DNA of 64,000 bases from Streptomyces sp. NBC_00250. GTDB taxonomy: Bacteria; Actinomycetota; Actinomycetes; Streptomycetales; Streptomycetaceae. Location: assembly GCF_036192275.1 (NCBI RefSeq), contig NZ_CP108088.1, forward strand, positions 3,349,501-3,413,500. The letters are read 5' to 3'. A model generated the notes under the pieces. That model was not told the origin of the DNA. It made no database searches and worked only from the letters and a program-made list of their open reading frames with translations. The translations under genes and the position numbers were made by a program. Positions 33,257 to 41,953 of the stretch are shown here, in pieces (the stretch's first letter is position 1; the number at the start of each line of letters is the position of its first letter).

Positions 33257-34351
33257 TCAGCCGAGCCGCTTGACCGCCGCGTCGACGCGCTCGTCCGTCG
33301 CCGTGAACGCGACCCGCACGAACCGCTCCCCCGCCTCGCCGTAGAAGTCGCCCGGCGCGACCAGGACGCCCTTCTGCGCCAGGTAGGCCACGGTCTCCCA
33401 GCACGGCTCGTCCCGGGTCGCCCACAGGTACAGGCTCGCCTCGCTGTGCTCGATCCGGAAGCCGTGCGCCTCCAGGGCCGCCCGCAGCGCCGCCCGGCGG
33501 GCCGCGTACCGCTCCCGCTGCTCGGCCACGTGCGCGTCGTCGCCGAGCGCCGCGACCGTCGCCGCCTGCACCGGCGCCGCGGTCATCATGCCGCCGTGCT
33601 TGCGGATCTGGAGCAGCTCACCGAGCACGGCCGCGTCGCCCGCGATGAACGCGGCCCGGTAGCCGGCCAGGTTGGAGCGCTTGGACAGCGAGTGGACGGC
33701 GACGATGCCCTCGTACGAACCGCCGCAGACGTCCGGGTGCAGGACGGAGACCGGGTCGGCCTCCCAGCCCAGCTCCAGGTAGCACTCGTCGGAGAAGACG
33801 AGGACGCCGTGCTCGCGCGCCCAGGCCACGATCCGGGTCAGCTCGTCCTTGGAGAGGACCTTGCCGGTCGGGTTGGACGGGGAGTTGAGCCAGAGCAGCT
33901 TGAGCCCGGCCGGGTCGAGCTCCGTCGGGTCGTCGTAGACGACGGGCGTCGCGCCGCAGAGCCGCGCGCCGACCTCGTACGTCGGGTACGCGAGGCGCGG
34001 GTACGCGACCGTGTCGCCCGCGCCGAGACCCAGCTGCGTCGGCAGCCACGCCACCAGCTCCTTGGAGCCCACCACCGGCAGCACGTTCTCGTGGGCGAAG
34101 TCCACCGCGCCCAGGCGCCGCCCGCACCAGCCGGTGAGCGCGTCCCGCAGCTCCTTCGTGCCCCACACCGTGGGATAGCCCGGCGAGTCCGCCGCCGCGA
34201 CCAGGGCCTCCTGGATCAGCGCGGGGACCGGGTCGACGGGCGTGCCGACCGAGAGGTCCACGATCCCGTCCGGGTGCGCCATGGCCGTCTTCTTGTACGG
34301 CTCCAGCTTGTCCCAGGGGAAGACGGGCAGGCGCGAAGAGACTGCGCTCAC
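33257..34351 (-). CDS. dapC: Succinyldiaminopimelate aminotransferase
   Basis: A 364-residue class I PLP aminotransferase. Visible are YPTVWGTKELRDAL, LNSPSNPTGKVLS, VFSDECYLELGW, and the Schiff-base Lys224 in HSLSKRSNLAGYR. It makes N-succinyl-LL-diaminopimelate from the keto precursor. The gene lies directly downstream of the 7Fe ferredoxin, the same arrangement as fdxC-dapC (Rv1177-Rv1178) in M. tuberculosis, which supports the assignment. The start is GTG 34351 behind GGAAGTGAGAG. Confidence 0.93.
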   Translation of the reverse strand: MSAVSSRLPVFPWDKLEPYKKTAMAHPDGIVDLSVGTPVDPVPALIQEALVAAADSPGYPTVWGTKELRDALTGWCGRRLGAVDFAHENVLPVVGSKELVAWLPTQLGLGAGDTVAYPRLAYPTYEVGARLCGATPVVYDDPTELDPAGLKLLWLNSPSNPTGKVLSKDELTRIVAWAREHGVLVFSDECYLELGWEADPVSVLHPDVCGGSYEGIVAVHSLSKRSNLAGYRAAFIAGDAAVLGELLQIRKHGGMMTAAPVQAATVAALGDDAHVAEQRERYAARRAALRAALEAHGFRIEHSEASLYLWATRDEPCWETVAYLAQKGVLVAPGDFYGEAGERFVRVAFTATDERVDAAVKRLG

Positions 34352-34459
34352 GGGTTGGCTCTCACTTCCTGTACGTACGCGGGGGAGGCGTCGGGAAACG
34401 CCTCGGTCCCGCACGGCGGCCGACGCCGTACGGGACCGGATACGACCAGATGCGGTCGA

Positions 34460-34780
34460 TCAGCCGTTCTGCGGCGGCAGGGCGGCGATGAAGGGGTGGT
34501 CACGCTCGATCTCGCCGAGCTTGGAGGCACCACCGGGCGAACCGAGCTCGTCGAAGAACTCGACGTTCGCCTTGTAGTAGTCCTTCCACTCCTCCGGGGT
34601 GTCGTCCTCGTAGAAGATCGCCTCCACCGGGCAGACCGGCTCACAGGCCCCGCAGTCGACGCATTCGTCCGGGTGGATGTACAAGGACCGCTTGCCCTCG
34701 TAGATGCAGTCGACGGGGCACTCCTCGATGCACGCCTTGTCCTTCACGTCGACACAAGGCTGCGCGATGACGTAGGTCAC
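34460..34780 (-). CDS. fdxA: 7Fe ferredoxin
   Basis: A 106-residue ferredoxin with Cys9, Cys17, Cys21 and Cys25 (ACIEECPVDC), then Cys40, Cys43, Cys46 and Cys50 (CVDCGACEPVCP), the pattern for a [3Fe-4S] plus [4Fe-4S] protein. The acidic C-terminal half (DDTPEEWKDYYKANVEFF) is typical of the actinobacterial FdxA/FdxC type. It is an electron carrier, with partners such as P450s or reductases not evident here. The start is GTG 34780 with GGAGG nine bases upstream. It lies upstream of dapC. Confidence 0.95.
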   Translation of the reverse strand: MTYVIAQPCVDVKDKACIEECPVDCIYEGKRSLYIHPDECVDCGACEPVCPVEAIFYEDDTPEEWKDYYKANVEFFDELGSPGGASKLGEIERDHPFIAALPPQNG

Positions 34781-34892
34781 GCTGTCGTTCCTCCTCGATA
34801 GGGCTGGTCTGCGCGGGAGCGCGGCGTCGTCGATGCCCGCACCTAGTATCTCCGTTCTTGGGGGCGATCCGAACAGGAGGGGCGGAGAAGCT

Positions 34893-35894
34893 GTGGAATT
34901 CACCGGCGGAGGGCGCCTTGAGGTCCGAATTACCGGCGCTGACGTGGGAAAACGTGTCTCCGTTCGGTACGTGACGGAGTCGCCCGCAGCGGGGGGCAGG
35001 TTCACCGACGCGGTCGGAGTTCTCACATCATGGGACAACTCTGTGCTGCTGATCACACGAAAGAGCGGCGAGAGCGTCCGGATCGCGGAATCCACGCTGG
35101 TCGCGGGGAAGGTCGTCCCGCCCGCCCCGGCCCGCCGGCGCGGCCCCTCCGCCACCTTCCCCGAGCTGGCCCGGGCCACCGCGCGCGCGTGGCAGCCGGT
35201 CGAGAGCGAGACGCTCGGCGAGTGGACCCTGCGGGCCTCCGACGGATTCACCCGCCGCGCCAACTCCGTGCTCCCGCTCGGCGATCCGGGGCTGCCGATC
35301 GCCGACGCCCTGACGCACGTACGCGCGTGGTACGAGGCCAGGAAGCTTCCCGCGTACGTGCAGACCGCCACCGGGGCCGAGGGCACCCAGGAGCTGCTCT
35401 GCGCGGCCCTGGACCGGCACGGCTGGCGGCGCGAGGTCTCCGCCGAGGTGCGGATCGCGGCGCTCGCCCCGATCGGCGACCTGGACGCGGACGTCTCCGC
35501 CGTACGCCTCTCCCGGACCGTCGACGAGACGTGGCTGCGCCGCTACCAGCGCTTCGGCGAGCCGAGCCCGGCGGTACGGTCGGTGCTCACGTCCGGGCCG
35601 AGTGTGTGGTTCGCGTCCGTGGCGGGCACGGGAGAGGTACCGGCGGCGATCGGGCGGTGCGTCGTCGACGGACGCTGGGCCGGCTTCATGGCCGTCGAGG
35701 TCGACCCGGAGCAGCGGCGCCGCGGCCTCGCGACGTCCGTCATGACCGCGCTCGCCCGGCAGGCCCTCGACGAGGGCGCGTCGGCGGCCTGGCTCCAGGT
35801 GGAGGCGGACAACGACGGCGCGCGGGCGCTGTACGACGGGATGGGCTTCGCGCCGCATCACCACTACCACCACTACCGATGGGCGGAGGCGTGA
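34893..35894 (+). CDS. GNAT family N-acetyltransferase
   Basis: A 333-residue protein. An N-terminal beta-barrel-like region (about 1-90, VEFTGGGRLEVRITGADVG) precedes a C-terminal GNAT domain with the acetyl-CoA motif PEQRRRGLATSVMTALARQA and the closing ADNDGARALYDGMGF strand-helix. GTG 34893 has AGGAGGGGCGGAG upstream; the open frame further up is not used. The C-terminus is His-rich (HHHYHHYRW). It is adjacent to the transglutaminase-like gene, seven bases apart, so one operon. Acceptor unknown. Confidence 0.88.
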   Translation: MEFTGGGRLEVRITGADVGKRVSVRYVTESPAAGGRFTDAVGVLTSWDNSVLLITRKSGESVRIAESTLVAGKVVPPAPARRRGPSATFPELARATARAWQPVESETLGEWTLRASDGFTRRANSVLPLGDPGLPIADALTHVRAWYEARKLPAYVQTATGAEGTQELLCAALDRHGWRREVSAEVRIAALAPIGDLDADVSAVRLSRTVDETWLRRYQRFGEPSPAVRSVLTSGPSVWFASVAGTGEVPAAIGRCVVDGRWAGFMAVEVDPEQRRRGLATSVMTALARQALDEGASAAWLQVEADNDGARALYDGMGFAPHHHYHHYRWAEA

Positions 35895-35901
35895 CGAAGG
35901 C

Positions 35902-36969
35902 GTGACGGAGGACGTACCACCACCGGACGGACCGGGAGACGGACCGGGGCACGGGTCGGAAGACGGACCTGGAGACGGACCGGGACACAGGCCGGGAGAC
36001 GGCTCGAAGGACCGGCCGGAGGACGAGCCGGAGGGCCGACCGGCCGGTCGGAGGCCGGACGATCGGAGGCCGGACGATCGGGAAGGCGACGGGCCGGAGG
36101 GGGACGGGCCCGGGGGCATCGGGCCAGGGGGCTCCTTCGAGGCGGCCAGCCCGCCCGACTGGCGCCGCGAGTTCGCCGAGGAGGCGCGGTCGGAGCGGCC
36201 CGACCTCGCCCGGCTCTGCCTGCTGATCGGAGCGGTGGCCGACCCCACCGTCACCCGGCACGCCATGGACGAGGCCGAGATCGAACTCGACCGCCTCGCC
36301 GGGCTCGTCCCGTACGCCACCCGGATCACCGGCGACTGGGCCACCGCGCTCGCCGAGCTCCTCGGCCGTCACCAGGGCTTCGAGGGCGTGCCCGCCGACT
36401 ACCAGCGCCTGGAGTCCTCGCTCCTTCACGAGGTGCTCCGGCGCCGCCGGGGCCTGCCGATCCTCCTCTCCGTCGTCTGGATGGAGGTCGCACGGCGGGC
36501 CGGGGCCCCCGTGTACGGGCTCGGGCTGCCCGGCCACTTCGTCGTCGGCTTCGGCGACCCGGCCGACCTCGACCTCGCCGACCCCTTCGCGGGCGGCCGC
36601 GCCATGACCGGCACCGACGCGGAGCTCCTGGTCACGAGCGCGACGGGCGAGGCACTCGACCGCTCGATGCTCCGGCCCGCCGAGCCCGGCGCCATCGTGC
36701 TGCGGGTCCTCAACAACATCCGCGCCTGGGCGGCCCCCCGCCCGGAACGCTCCGACGTCGCCCTGTGGGCGGTGGAACTCTCCCTGCTGCTCCCCTCGCA
36801 CCCGGCGAGACTCCGCTACGAACGCGCCGAGCTGCTCGTCCAGCGCGGGGCGTTCCTGACGGGGGCGACGGAGATGGAGGCGTACGCGCAGATCATGGAC
36901 GCGGTCGACCCGGACTCGGCGACGACGATCCGCCGCCGCGCCCAGGCGGCGCGGGCGCGGCTGAACTGA
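35902..36969 (+). CDS. Transglutaminase-like (SirB1-type) protein with low-complexity N-terminus
   Basis: A 355-residue protein. Residues 1-80 are a Gly/Asp/Pro/Arg-rich disordered stretch with repeated DGPGDGPGH and RRPDD units. The following domain is SirB1/transglutaminase-like: YQRLESSLLHEVLRRRRGLP, LLSVVWMEVARRAGAPVYG, and LPGHFVVGFGDP, where the usual Cys position is not Cys. The C-terminal helical repeats (LRYERAELLVQRGAFLTGA) resemble tetratricopeptide units. It is translated right after the GNAT gene. Enzyme activity is doubtful. Confidence 0.83.
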   Translation: MTEDVPPPDGPGDGPGHGSEDGPGDGPGHRPGDGSKDRPEDEPEGRPAGRRPDDRRPDDREGDGPEGDGPGGIGPGGSFEAASPPDWRREFAEEARSERPDLARLCLLIGAVADPTVTRHAMDEAEIELDRLAGLVPYATRITGDWATALAELLGRHQGFEGVPADYQRLESSLLHEVLRRRRGLPILLSVVWMEVARRAGAPVYGLGLPGHFVVGFGDPADLDLADPFAGGRAMTGTDAELLVTSATGEALDRSMLRPAEPGAIVLRVLNNIRAWAAPRPERSDVALWAVELSLLLPSHPARLRYERAELLVQRGAFLTGATEMEAYAQIMDAVDPDSATTIRRRAQAARARLN

Positions 36970-37176
36970 GCCACGCCACCCGGTCTCCCCTCGGTGCCCG
37001 ATCGTCGACTCAGGCCTCGATGGTGTTCCCCTCCCGGGGCAGTGCGCTGCCGGTGCAGATGTAGTCCGAGCAGCCGGCCGGCGCGGGGCCCGATGGCTGC
37101 GGGGAGACCGCCCAAGTCGCCTCCCCCGCATACCCCTTAGACTCCCCTGGCGTTCTCGGGGGAGGGTGACGACAGC

Positions 37177-38790
37177 ATGCAGCCATGGGGGCCGAACGAC
37201 CCGTCGCAGGTGGGGCCGTTCCGTACGGTCGCGGTGCTCGGGCAGGGCGGGATGGGCCGGGTCCTGCTCGGGATGGCGGCCAACGGGCAGCTCGTCGCCG
37301 TCAAGCAGGTGCACGCCGATCTGGCCGACGACGCCGGGTTCCGGTCGCGGTTCCGGCGGGAGGTCGACGCCTCACGCCGGGTGTCCGGCGCCTACACGGC
37401 ACCGGTCGTCGAGGCCGATCCGGACGCGGAGACGCCCTGGCTGGCCTCGCTGTTCCTGCCGGGGCCCTCGCTGAGCGAGGCGGTGGCGGCGACGGGCGTC
37501 CTGCCCGAGGAGGCCGTACGGCGCCTTGGCGCCGGTCTCGCGCAGGCCCTCGCCGACATCCACCGGGCCGGGCTCGTCCACCGCGACCTCAAGCCGTCGA
37601 ACGTGCTGCTCACCGACGACGGCGTCCGCGTCATCGACTTCGGCATCGCACGCGCCGCCGACCAGGTGACCAAGCTGACCCACACGGGCGCGCTCATCGG
37701 CTCCCCCGCGTTCATGGCACCCGAGCAGGTCCGGGGCGAGGCCCCGACCCCCGCCGCCGACGTGTTCGCGCTCGGCGCCACCCTGGTCGTGGCCTGTACC
37801 GGAAGCACACCGTTCAACGGCGGTTCGGTCCCGGCGCTCATGCACAGCATCGCCCACACCGACCCTGTCCTCGACGGAGTCCCGCCGGGCCTGCGCGGGA
37901 TCGTCGAGGCCTGCCTCGCCAAGGAACCCGGCCTGCGCCCCTCGCCGCAGGACCTGCTCGCCCTGATCGGCCCGGTGGCCCCGCTGCGGCGGCCCTGGCC
38001 GGAGGGCGTACAGCGGCGGATCGCCGACCAGGCGGCGGAGATCGAGCGCTTGGTGAGCACGATTCCGCCGGACCCGCTCCCGGCCGCTCCGCCGGACTCC
38101 TCCGCCGGCTCTTCCGCACCCGCACCCGTGCCCATGCCCCGGCGCCGTCGCCGGTGGATCGCCGCCGCCGTGACCGCCGGGGTCCTCTCCGTCACCGGGG
38201 CGGTGTTCGCCGCGACGGGCTGGGCGGCGGAGGTGTACTACTCGATCGTGCCGGAACCCGTACCGACGCCGGGGAACGTGCCGCTGAGCCAGGTCGCCGA
38301 CAAGTACACGGGCACGCTCCCGAGCTGCCGGGACATGACCGCGACGTTCAAGGTGCCGGACGGGTTCACCCCGACGCCGGTCAAGGACGGCGGGCCGCCC
38401 ACGACCGCCTCCGACGGCAAGATGTCGAACCAGTGCACCTGGAGCACCCGGTCCGGCGACCAGATCGTCGTCGTCTGGGACCTCTTCCGGGGGAAGGCGG
38501 GCGGTCCCACCGGCGCCGAGACGGCGAAGGAGAGGCACGAGGAGTTCTACAACCGTGGCTCCACCGAACGCGTCTTCACCCTCGGCTACGTGGAGGAGGC
38601 GCTCTGGTACAAGCCCGACGGCAACCGCTGCGTGCTGTACGCCCGGGACGTCAACCTCGACCTCTTCGCCCTGGTGAAGGGCCCCCACTATCCCGTGGGC
38701 ACGTGTGAGGCGCTCACCGAGGCCGCCGCGCAGCAGGCCGTCGCGGTGACGGCGTCGAAGACGGCCGCGAAGACGGGGGCGGCCCGGTGA
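37177..38790 (+). CDS. Hanks-type Ser/Thr protein kinase with outer sensor domain
   Basis: A 537-residue membrane kinase. The kinase domain spans about 14-270: GQGGMG loop, Lys43, catalytic HRD at 135-137 (VHRDLKPSNVLL), DFG Asp154, APEQ. A proline linker, an arginine cluster and one membrane helix (about 328-350) lead to an extracytoplasmic domain with Cys in LPSCRD, SNQCTW, GNRCVLY and VGTCEAL, recalling DUF3558-like lipoprotein domains. Four cysteines suggest two disulfides. GTGA at 38787-38790 couples it to the next kinase, a paralogue. GGAGGG precedes ATG 37177. Ligand and substrates unknown. Confidence 0.92.
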   Translation: MQPWGPNDPSQVGPFRTVAVLGQGGMGRVLLGMAANGQLVAVKQVHADLADDAGFRSRFRREVDASRRVSGAYTAPVVEADPDAETPWLASLFLPGPSLSEAVAATGVLPEEAVRRLGAGLAQALADIHRAGLVHRDLKPSNVLLTDDGVRVIDFGIARAADQVTKLTHTGALIGSPAFMAPEQVRGEAPTPAADVFALGATLVVACTGSTPFNGGSVPALMHSIAHTDPVLDGVPPGLRGIVEACLAKEPGLRPSPQDLLALIGPVAPLRRPWPEGVQRRIADQAAEIERLVSTIPPDPLPAAPPDSSAGSSAPAPVPMPRRRRRWIAAAVTAGVLSVTGAVFAATGWAAEVYYSIVPEPVPTPGNVPLSQVADKYTGTLPSCRDMTATFKVPDGFTPTPVKDGGPPTTASDGKMSNQCTWSTRSGDQIVVVWDLFRGKAGGPTGAETAKERHEEFYNRGSTERVFTLGYVEEALWYKPDGNRCVLYARDVNLDLFALVKGPHYPVGTCEALTEAAAQQAVAVTASKTAAKTGAAR

Positions 38791-40403
38791 CCCGACCCCT
38801 GGGACCCTCCGATCCGCGCGCGGCCGGCCCGTACCGGCTGCTCGCCGAACTCGGCCGCGGCGGCATGGGGCGCGTCTTCCTCGGCGCCGCGCCGGACGGG
38901 CGGCTCGCCGCCGTGAAGCAGGTGCACGCGCGGCTCGCCGCCGACGAGGGCTTCCGCGCCCGGTTCCGGCGCGAGGTGGAGGCCTCGCGGAAGGTGTCCG
39001 GCGCGTGCACGGCGGCCGTCATGGACGCCGACACCGAGGCCGCCACGCCCTGGCTCGCCTCCGTCTTCGTCGCCGGGCCGTCGCTCGGCGCGGCGGTGGA
39101 ACGGTCCGGCACGCTGCCCGTCGAGACGGTACGACGGCTCGCCGTGCAGCTGGCGACGGCGCTGGAGGAGATCCACCGGGGCGGGCTGATCCACCGCGAC
39201 CTGAAGCCCGAGAACGTGCTGCTCGCGGAGGACGGGGCCCGGGTCATCGACTTCGGGATCGCGAGGGCGGCCGAGGCGGGGGCGGGCGCGGGAGCCGGGC
39301 ACCTCACCGAGCTGACGGGGACGGGGCTGGTCGTCGGCTCGCCGGCGTTCATGTCGCCCGAGCAGGCCGAGGGGAAGGAACTCACCCCGGCGAGCGACGT
39401 GTTCTCGCTCGGCTCGGTCCTGGCCCTGGCCTCGACCGGGGCGAGCCCCTTCGCCGGACCGTCGACCTTCCTGGCCCTCTACAACGTCGTCCACACCGAG
39501 CCGGATCTCGCCTCCGTGCCGCCCGAACTGCGCGCTGTGGTGACGTGGTGCCTGGCCAAGGACCCGGCGGCCCGCCCGACCCCGGCTCAGCTCCTCGCGG
39601 CGCTGGGCGCGGCGGCGCCGGTGGTGCGGCAGTGGCCGCCGGCGGTGCACGCGGCGATCGCGGAACAGCAGCGGGGCATCGACCGACTGATCGCCGGCGG
39701 GGAGGTGGGTGACCACGAGCGGACGGTGGTCCTGCCGCCGGGCGGCGGCGCGGGCCCGACGGCCGTGGCCACGCGGATGGCGGTGGGGGTCACCGAGCCG
39801 GCCGCTGCCCCGCCCCCTCGCCCCCGCCGGACCGGCCGGTTCGTCGCCGCCGGGGTCGCCCTGGCCGTGCTCGGCGCCGGAGCGTGGTGGTACCAGGCGG
39901 ACGGCGGGCTGGGCTCCGGGCCGCCGGACCTGTACGTCACGATGCCGATCTGCTCGGAGACGGCCGCGGAACTCCCGGTACCGGGAGAACGACGACCGGA
40001 CCAGGACAGCTACTCCGACTACTCGGACAGAGCCGAGACCAGCTGCTCCTGGAACGACAAGGACGAGCCGCAGTCCGACGGCTGGAACTTCTACGCGCAC
40101 GCGATGGTCCGCTGGGACCTGCGCCGCAGCGCGGGCACGGACGAGAACGGCACGCGCCGCCAGGAGCAGGACTTCGCCGAGGACGCGGAGGGCGAACGCC
40201 CGGAAACCGGCCTCGCCTTCGCGGACGAGGCCTTCTGGGACGGCCCGAGCGACGCTCAGACGACGTGCACGCTGTACGTCCGCAAGGGAAACCTGGTGGT
40301 GTTCGTGTCCCTGGGCGGCGAGCGCCACCCGGCGGAGACCTGCGAGCAGGAGGCGAAGAAGATCGCGGAGGCTGCGGTGGCGGCGATGCCGAGCGCGTCC
40401 TGA
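38787..40403 (+). CDS. Hanks-type Ser/Thr protein kinase, tandem paralogue
   Basis: A 538-residue membrane kinase of the same plan: GRGGMG, Lys44, HRD at 136-138 (IHRDLKPENVLL), DFG Asp155, SPEQ, a proline linker, one membrane helix (about 348-366), then an extracytoplasmic domain with Cys in MPICSE, ETSCSW, QTTCTLY and ETCEQE. The four Cys positions match the upstream kinase. The start is GTG 38787, overlapping the previous stop by four bases. Equal stoichiometry and possible heterodimers are implied by the coupling; this is inference. Confidence 0.92.
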   Translation: MTRPLGPSDPRAAGPYRLLAELGRGGMGRVFLGAAPDGRLAAVKQVHARLAADEGFRARFRREVEASRKVSGACTAAVMDADTEAATPWLASVFVAGPSLGAAVERSGTLPVETVRRLAVQLATALEEIHRGGLIHRDLKPENVLLAEDGARVIDFGIARAAEAGAGAGAGHLTELTGTGLVVGSPAFMSPEQAEGKELTPASDVFSLGSVLALASTGASPFAGPSTFLALYNVVHTEPDLASVPPELRAVVTWCLAKDPAARPTPAQLLAALGAAAPVVRQWPPAVHAAIAEQQRGIDRLIAGGEVGDHERTVVLPPGGGAGPTAVATRMAVGVTEPAAAPPPRPRRTGRFVAAGVALAVLGAGAWWYQADGGLGSGPPDLYVTMPICSETAAELPVPGERRPDQDSYSDYSDRAETSCSWNDKDEPQSDGWNFYAHAMVRWDLRRSAGTDENGTRRQEQDFAEDAEGERPETGLAFADEAFWDGPSDAQTTCTLYVRKGNLVVFVSLGGERHPAETCEQEAKKIAEAAVAAMPSAS

Positions 40404-40454
40404 GGAGGGCGCGGGCGGGGCGGAGCGACGGGGCAGGGGCGGCGGCGGGGCCGG

Positions 40455-40934
40455 TTACGGACGACCGGCGTCGCCCGCGCGAGGCCCGTTCACGACGAGG
40501 GCGATCAGCAGGACGAAGGCGACGAGGGCCGTGAACGTGCGCGCGAGGTTGAAGAGCTCCCAGCGGTGCAGGATCTCCGCGTGGTCGGCCGGGGCGGAGG
40601 TGGCGGCCCACTGCTTGATCCTGCCGTTGATCGGCACGTTGCCGAACCGGGTGATCAGGAAGGACGCCAGAGCCAGCAGCCCCGCGACGCCGGCCACCAG
40701 CCGCGCGCGGCCCCGGGTGAGGGCGGCCAGTGTCAGGGAGCTGAGAATCGACAGCGCCATCGCCGTCTGCATGGTGATGCCGTTCATCGTCATCAGCCGG
40801 GTGTGGAAGTCCAGCCGCATGTCGAGGGGCACGGCACGGAAGGTCGGAACGAGGTTGGCCGCGCCGTATCCGAACGCTCCGGTGAGCAGCCCGGTGGAGA
40901 GCAGCGCCACGCCCTGGGCCATCCGTACCCGCAC
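40455..40934 (-). CDS. DUF1772 (anthrone-oxygenase-like) membrane protein
   Basis: A 159-residue protein with four hydrophobic segments. The family signature RFGNVPINGRIKQW is followed by HAEILHRWELFNLARTFTAL. The family includes fungal anthrone oxygenases, but most bacterial members have no known role. The start is GTG 40934, eight bases after GGAGG. The longer open frame upstream reads through the tRNA-like element and is not coding. The gene starts 26 bases after that element on the same strand and may share its transcript. Confidence 0.85.
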   Translation of the reverse strand: MRVRMAQGVALLSTGLLTGAFGYGAANLVPTFRAVPLDMRLDFHTRLMTMNGITMQTAMALSILSSLTLAALTRGRARLVAGVAGLLALASFLITRFGNVPINGRIKQWAATSAPADHAEILHRWELFNLARTFTALVAFVLLIALVVNGPRAGDAGRP

Positions 40935-40960
40935 GGGCGCCGCCTCCGAGGTGTAGGGGG

Positions 40961-41032
40961 GCGGGGCGGCCGGATTCGAACCGGCGTCCTCCGAGATGTC
41001 ATCGCGGCGCATTACCTCTGTGCTACGACCCC
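40961..41032 (-). tRNA. Degenerate tRNA-like element, anticodon GAC (Val)
   Basis: A 72-base element with exact tRNA geometry. U8, A14, G15-C48, G18G19, A21, U33, the anticodon-loop bases GAC, and a full T arm GCCGG-TTCGAAT-CCGGC are present. The acceptor (positions 1-72 and 5-68), D (13-22) and anticodon (30-40) stems each contain mismatches, the discriminator is C, and CCA is not encoded. An alternative pairing makes a ten-bp GGGCGGGG/CCCCGCCC-type outer stem with one bulge. A -10 word TAAGAT lies at 41045-41050. It is probably a pseudo-tRNA or a tRNA-derived regulatory RNA. Confidence 0.6.
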
Positions 41033-41128
41033 GCCCTTGGGGTGATCTTAAAGGGTGAAGGGGCGGAGACACGAGGGGATTTCGGCGACGCGCACCAACC
41101 CGCGGCTCCCCGGCGGCAGAATGCGGCC

Positions 41129-41494
41129 ATGCCGATGACCGCAGACATCCTCGTCGCCCTCGTCGCCCTGTTGCACGCCTACATCCTGGTGATGGAGATG
41201 TTCCTGTGGGAGAAGGAGACCGGTCGTCGCTTCTCCGGGTTCGACGCCGGGATGGCGCGCGAGACCGCCGCCATGGCCGCCAACCAAGGGCTCTACAACG
41301 GCTTTCTCGCCGCCGGGCTCGTGTGGGGTCTGATCGCCGACGAACCGACCTCCTTCGACGTCCGGGTCTTCTTCCTGTCCTGTGTCGTCATCGCCGGCCT
41401 CTACGGCGCCGCCACCGCCAACCGCCGCATCCTCTTCGCCCAGGCCCTGCCCGGCGCCCTCGCACTCTCCGCCGTCCTCGTCGCCCATTACTGA
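41129..41494 (+). CDS. DUF1304 membrane protein
   Basis: A 121-residue protein with four hydrophobic segments, matching DUF1304: LLHAYILVMEMFLWEKETGR near the N-terminus, then AANQGLYNGFLAAGLVWGL. Small inner-membrane family of unknown function. Start ATG 41129 is supported only by GGCAG upstream; ATG 41135 is also in frame. It is divergent from the tRNA-like element and DUF1772 gene. Confidence 0.87.
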   Translation: MPMTADILVALVALLHAYILVMEMFLWEKETGRRFSGFDAGMARETAAMAANQGLYNGFLAAGLVWGLIADEPTSFDVRVFFLSCVVIAGLYGAATANRRILFAQALPGALALSAVLVAHY

Positions 41495-41590
41495 ACGGCT
41501 CTCCGCCAGGGCCGGGCGGCATGACCGGCACCGCGTGCCGGTCGCGTCGTCGCGCGCGCTTCCCCGTCGCGACTAACGTGAGCCACGCCC

Positions 41591-41614
41591 CTGTGTGACC
41601 TGAACAACACACAG
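41591..41614. promoter_or_regulatory. Inverted repeat in the leader of the 74-residue protein
   Basis: CTGTGTG and CACACAG separated by ten bases, ending 15 bases before ATG 41630. It could be an operator or a weak hairpin. Confidence 0.4.
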
Positions 41615-41629
41615 AGTGAAAGGCTCGCG

Positions 41630-41854
41630 ATGCACACCCCTCACGGCCCCGGCGCCTTCGTCGCCCATACGGGCACCGATGTCTACGGTCCCGGCAAGGT
41701 CATCTCCGTGGACGGCGCCCACCGACGGGTGCGGTTCACGCACTTCGTGGCGACGATCCGCGCGGACGACCTCCGCACCGCCTCCCCCACCGAGACCAGG
41801 GAGATCCAGGCCTGGCTGCACGCCAGGCAGAAACGATACGGAGGCGAGTGGTGA
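41630..41854 (+). CDS. Small hypothetical protein
   Basis: A 74-residue soluble protein: GPGKVISVDGAHRRVRFTHF suggests a small beta-barrel (KOW/CarD-like strand pattern), then a helix EIQAWLHARQKRYGGEW. No signal peptide. I do not recognise a named family. ATG 41630 has AAAGG upstream and an inverted repeat in its leader. A terminator follows at 41895. Confidence 0.7.
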   Translation: MHTPHGPGAFVAHTGTDVYGPGKVISVDGAHRRVRFTHFVATIRADDLRTASPTETREIQAWLHARQKRYGGEW

Positions 41855-41894
41855 CCGCCCCGCCCCCGGCACCCGCCCCGCCCGTTCCACGCGC

Positions 41895-41930
41895 CGAGCC
41901 CCCGGCCGACGCGTGTCGGGCGGGGGCTCG
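41895..41930. terminator. Bidirectional hairpin terminator
   Basis: An outer stem CGAGCCCCC/GGGGGCTCG with an inner GCCGAC/GTCGGG stem, between convergent genes. Confidence 0.8.
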
Positions 41931-41953
41931 GATCGCGTTGCCGCTCGGGCCCG

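Noticed and set aside
40455..41072. DUF1772 protein with a 46-residue N-terminal extension
   Set aside because: The extension is the translation of the tRNA-like element (the AGSNPAAP pattern typical of T arms). A ribosome site sits before GTG 40934.
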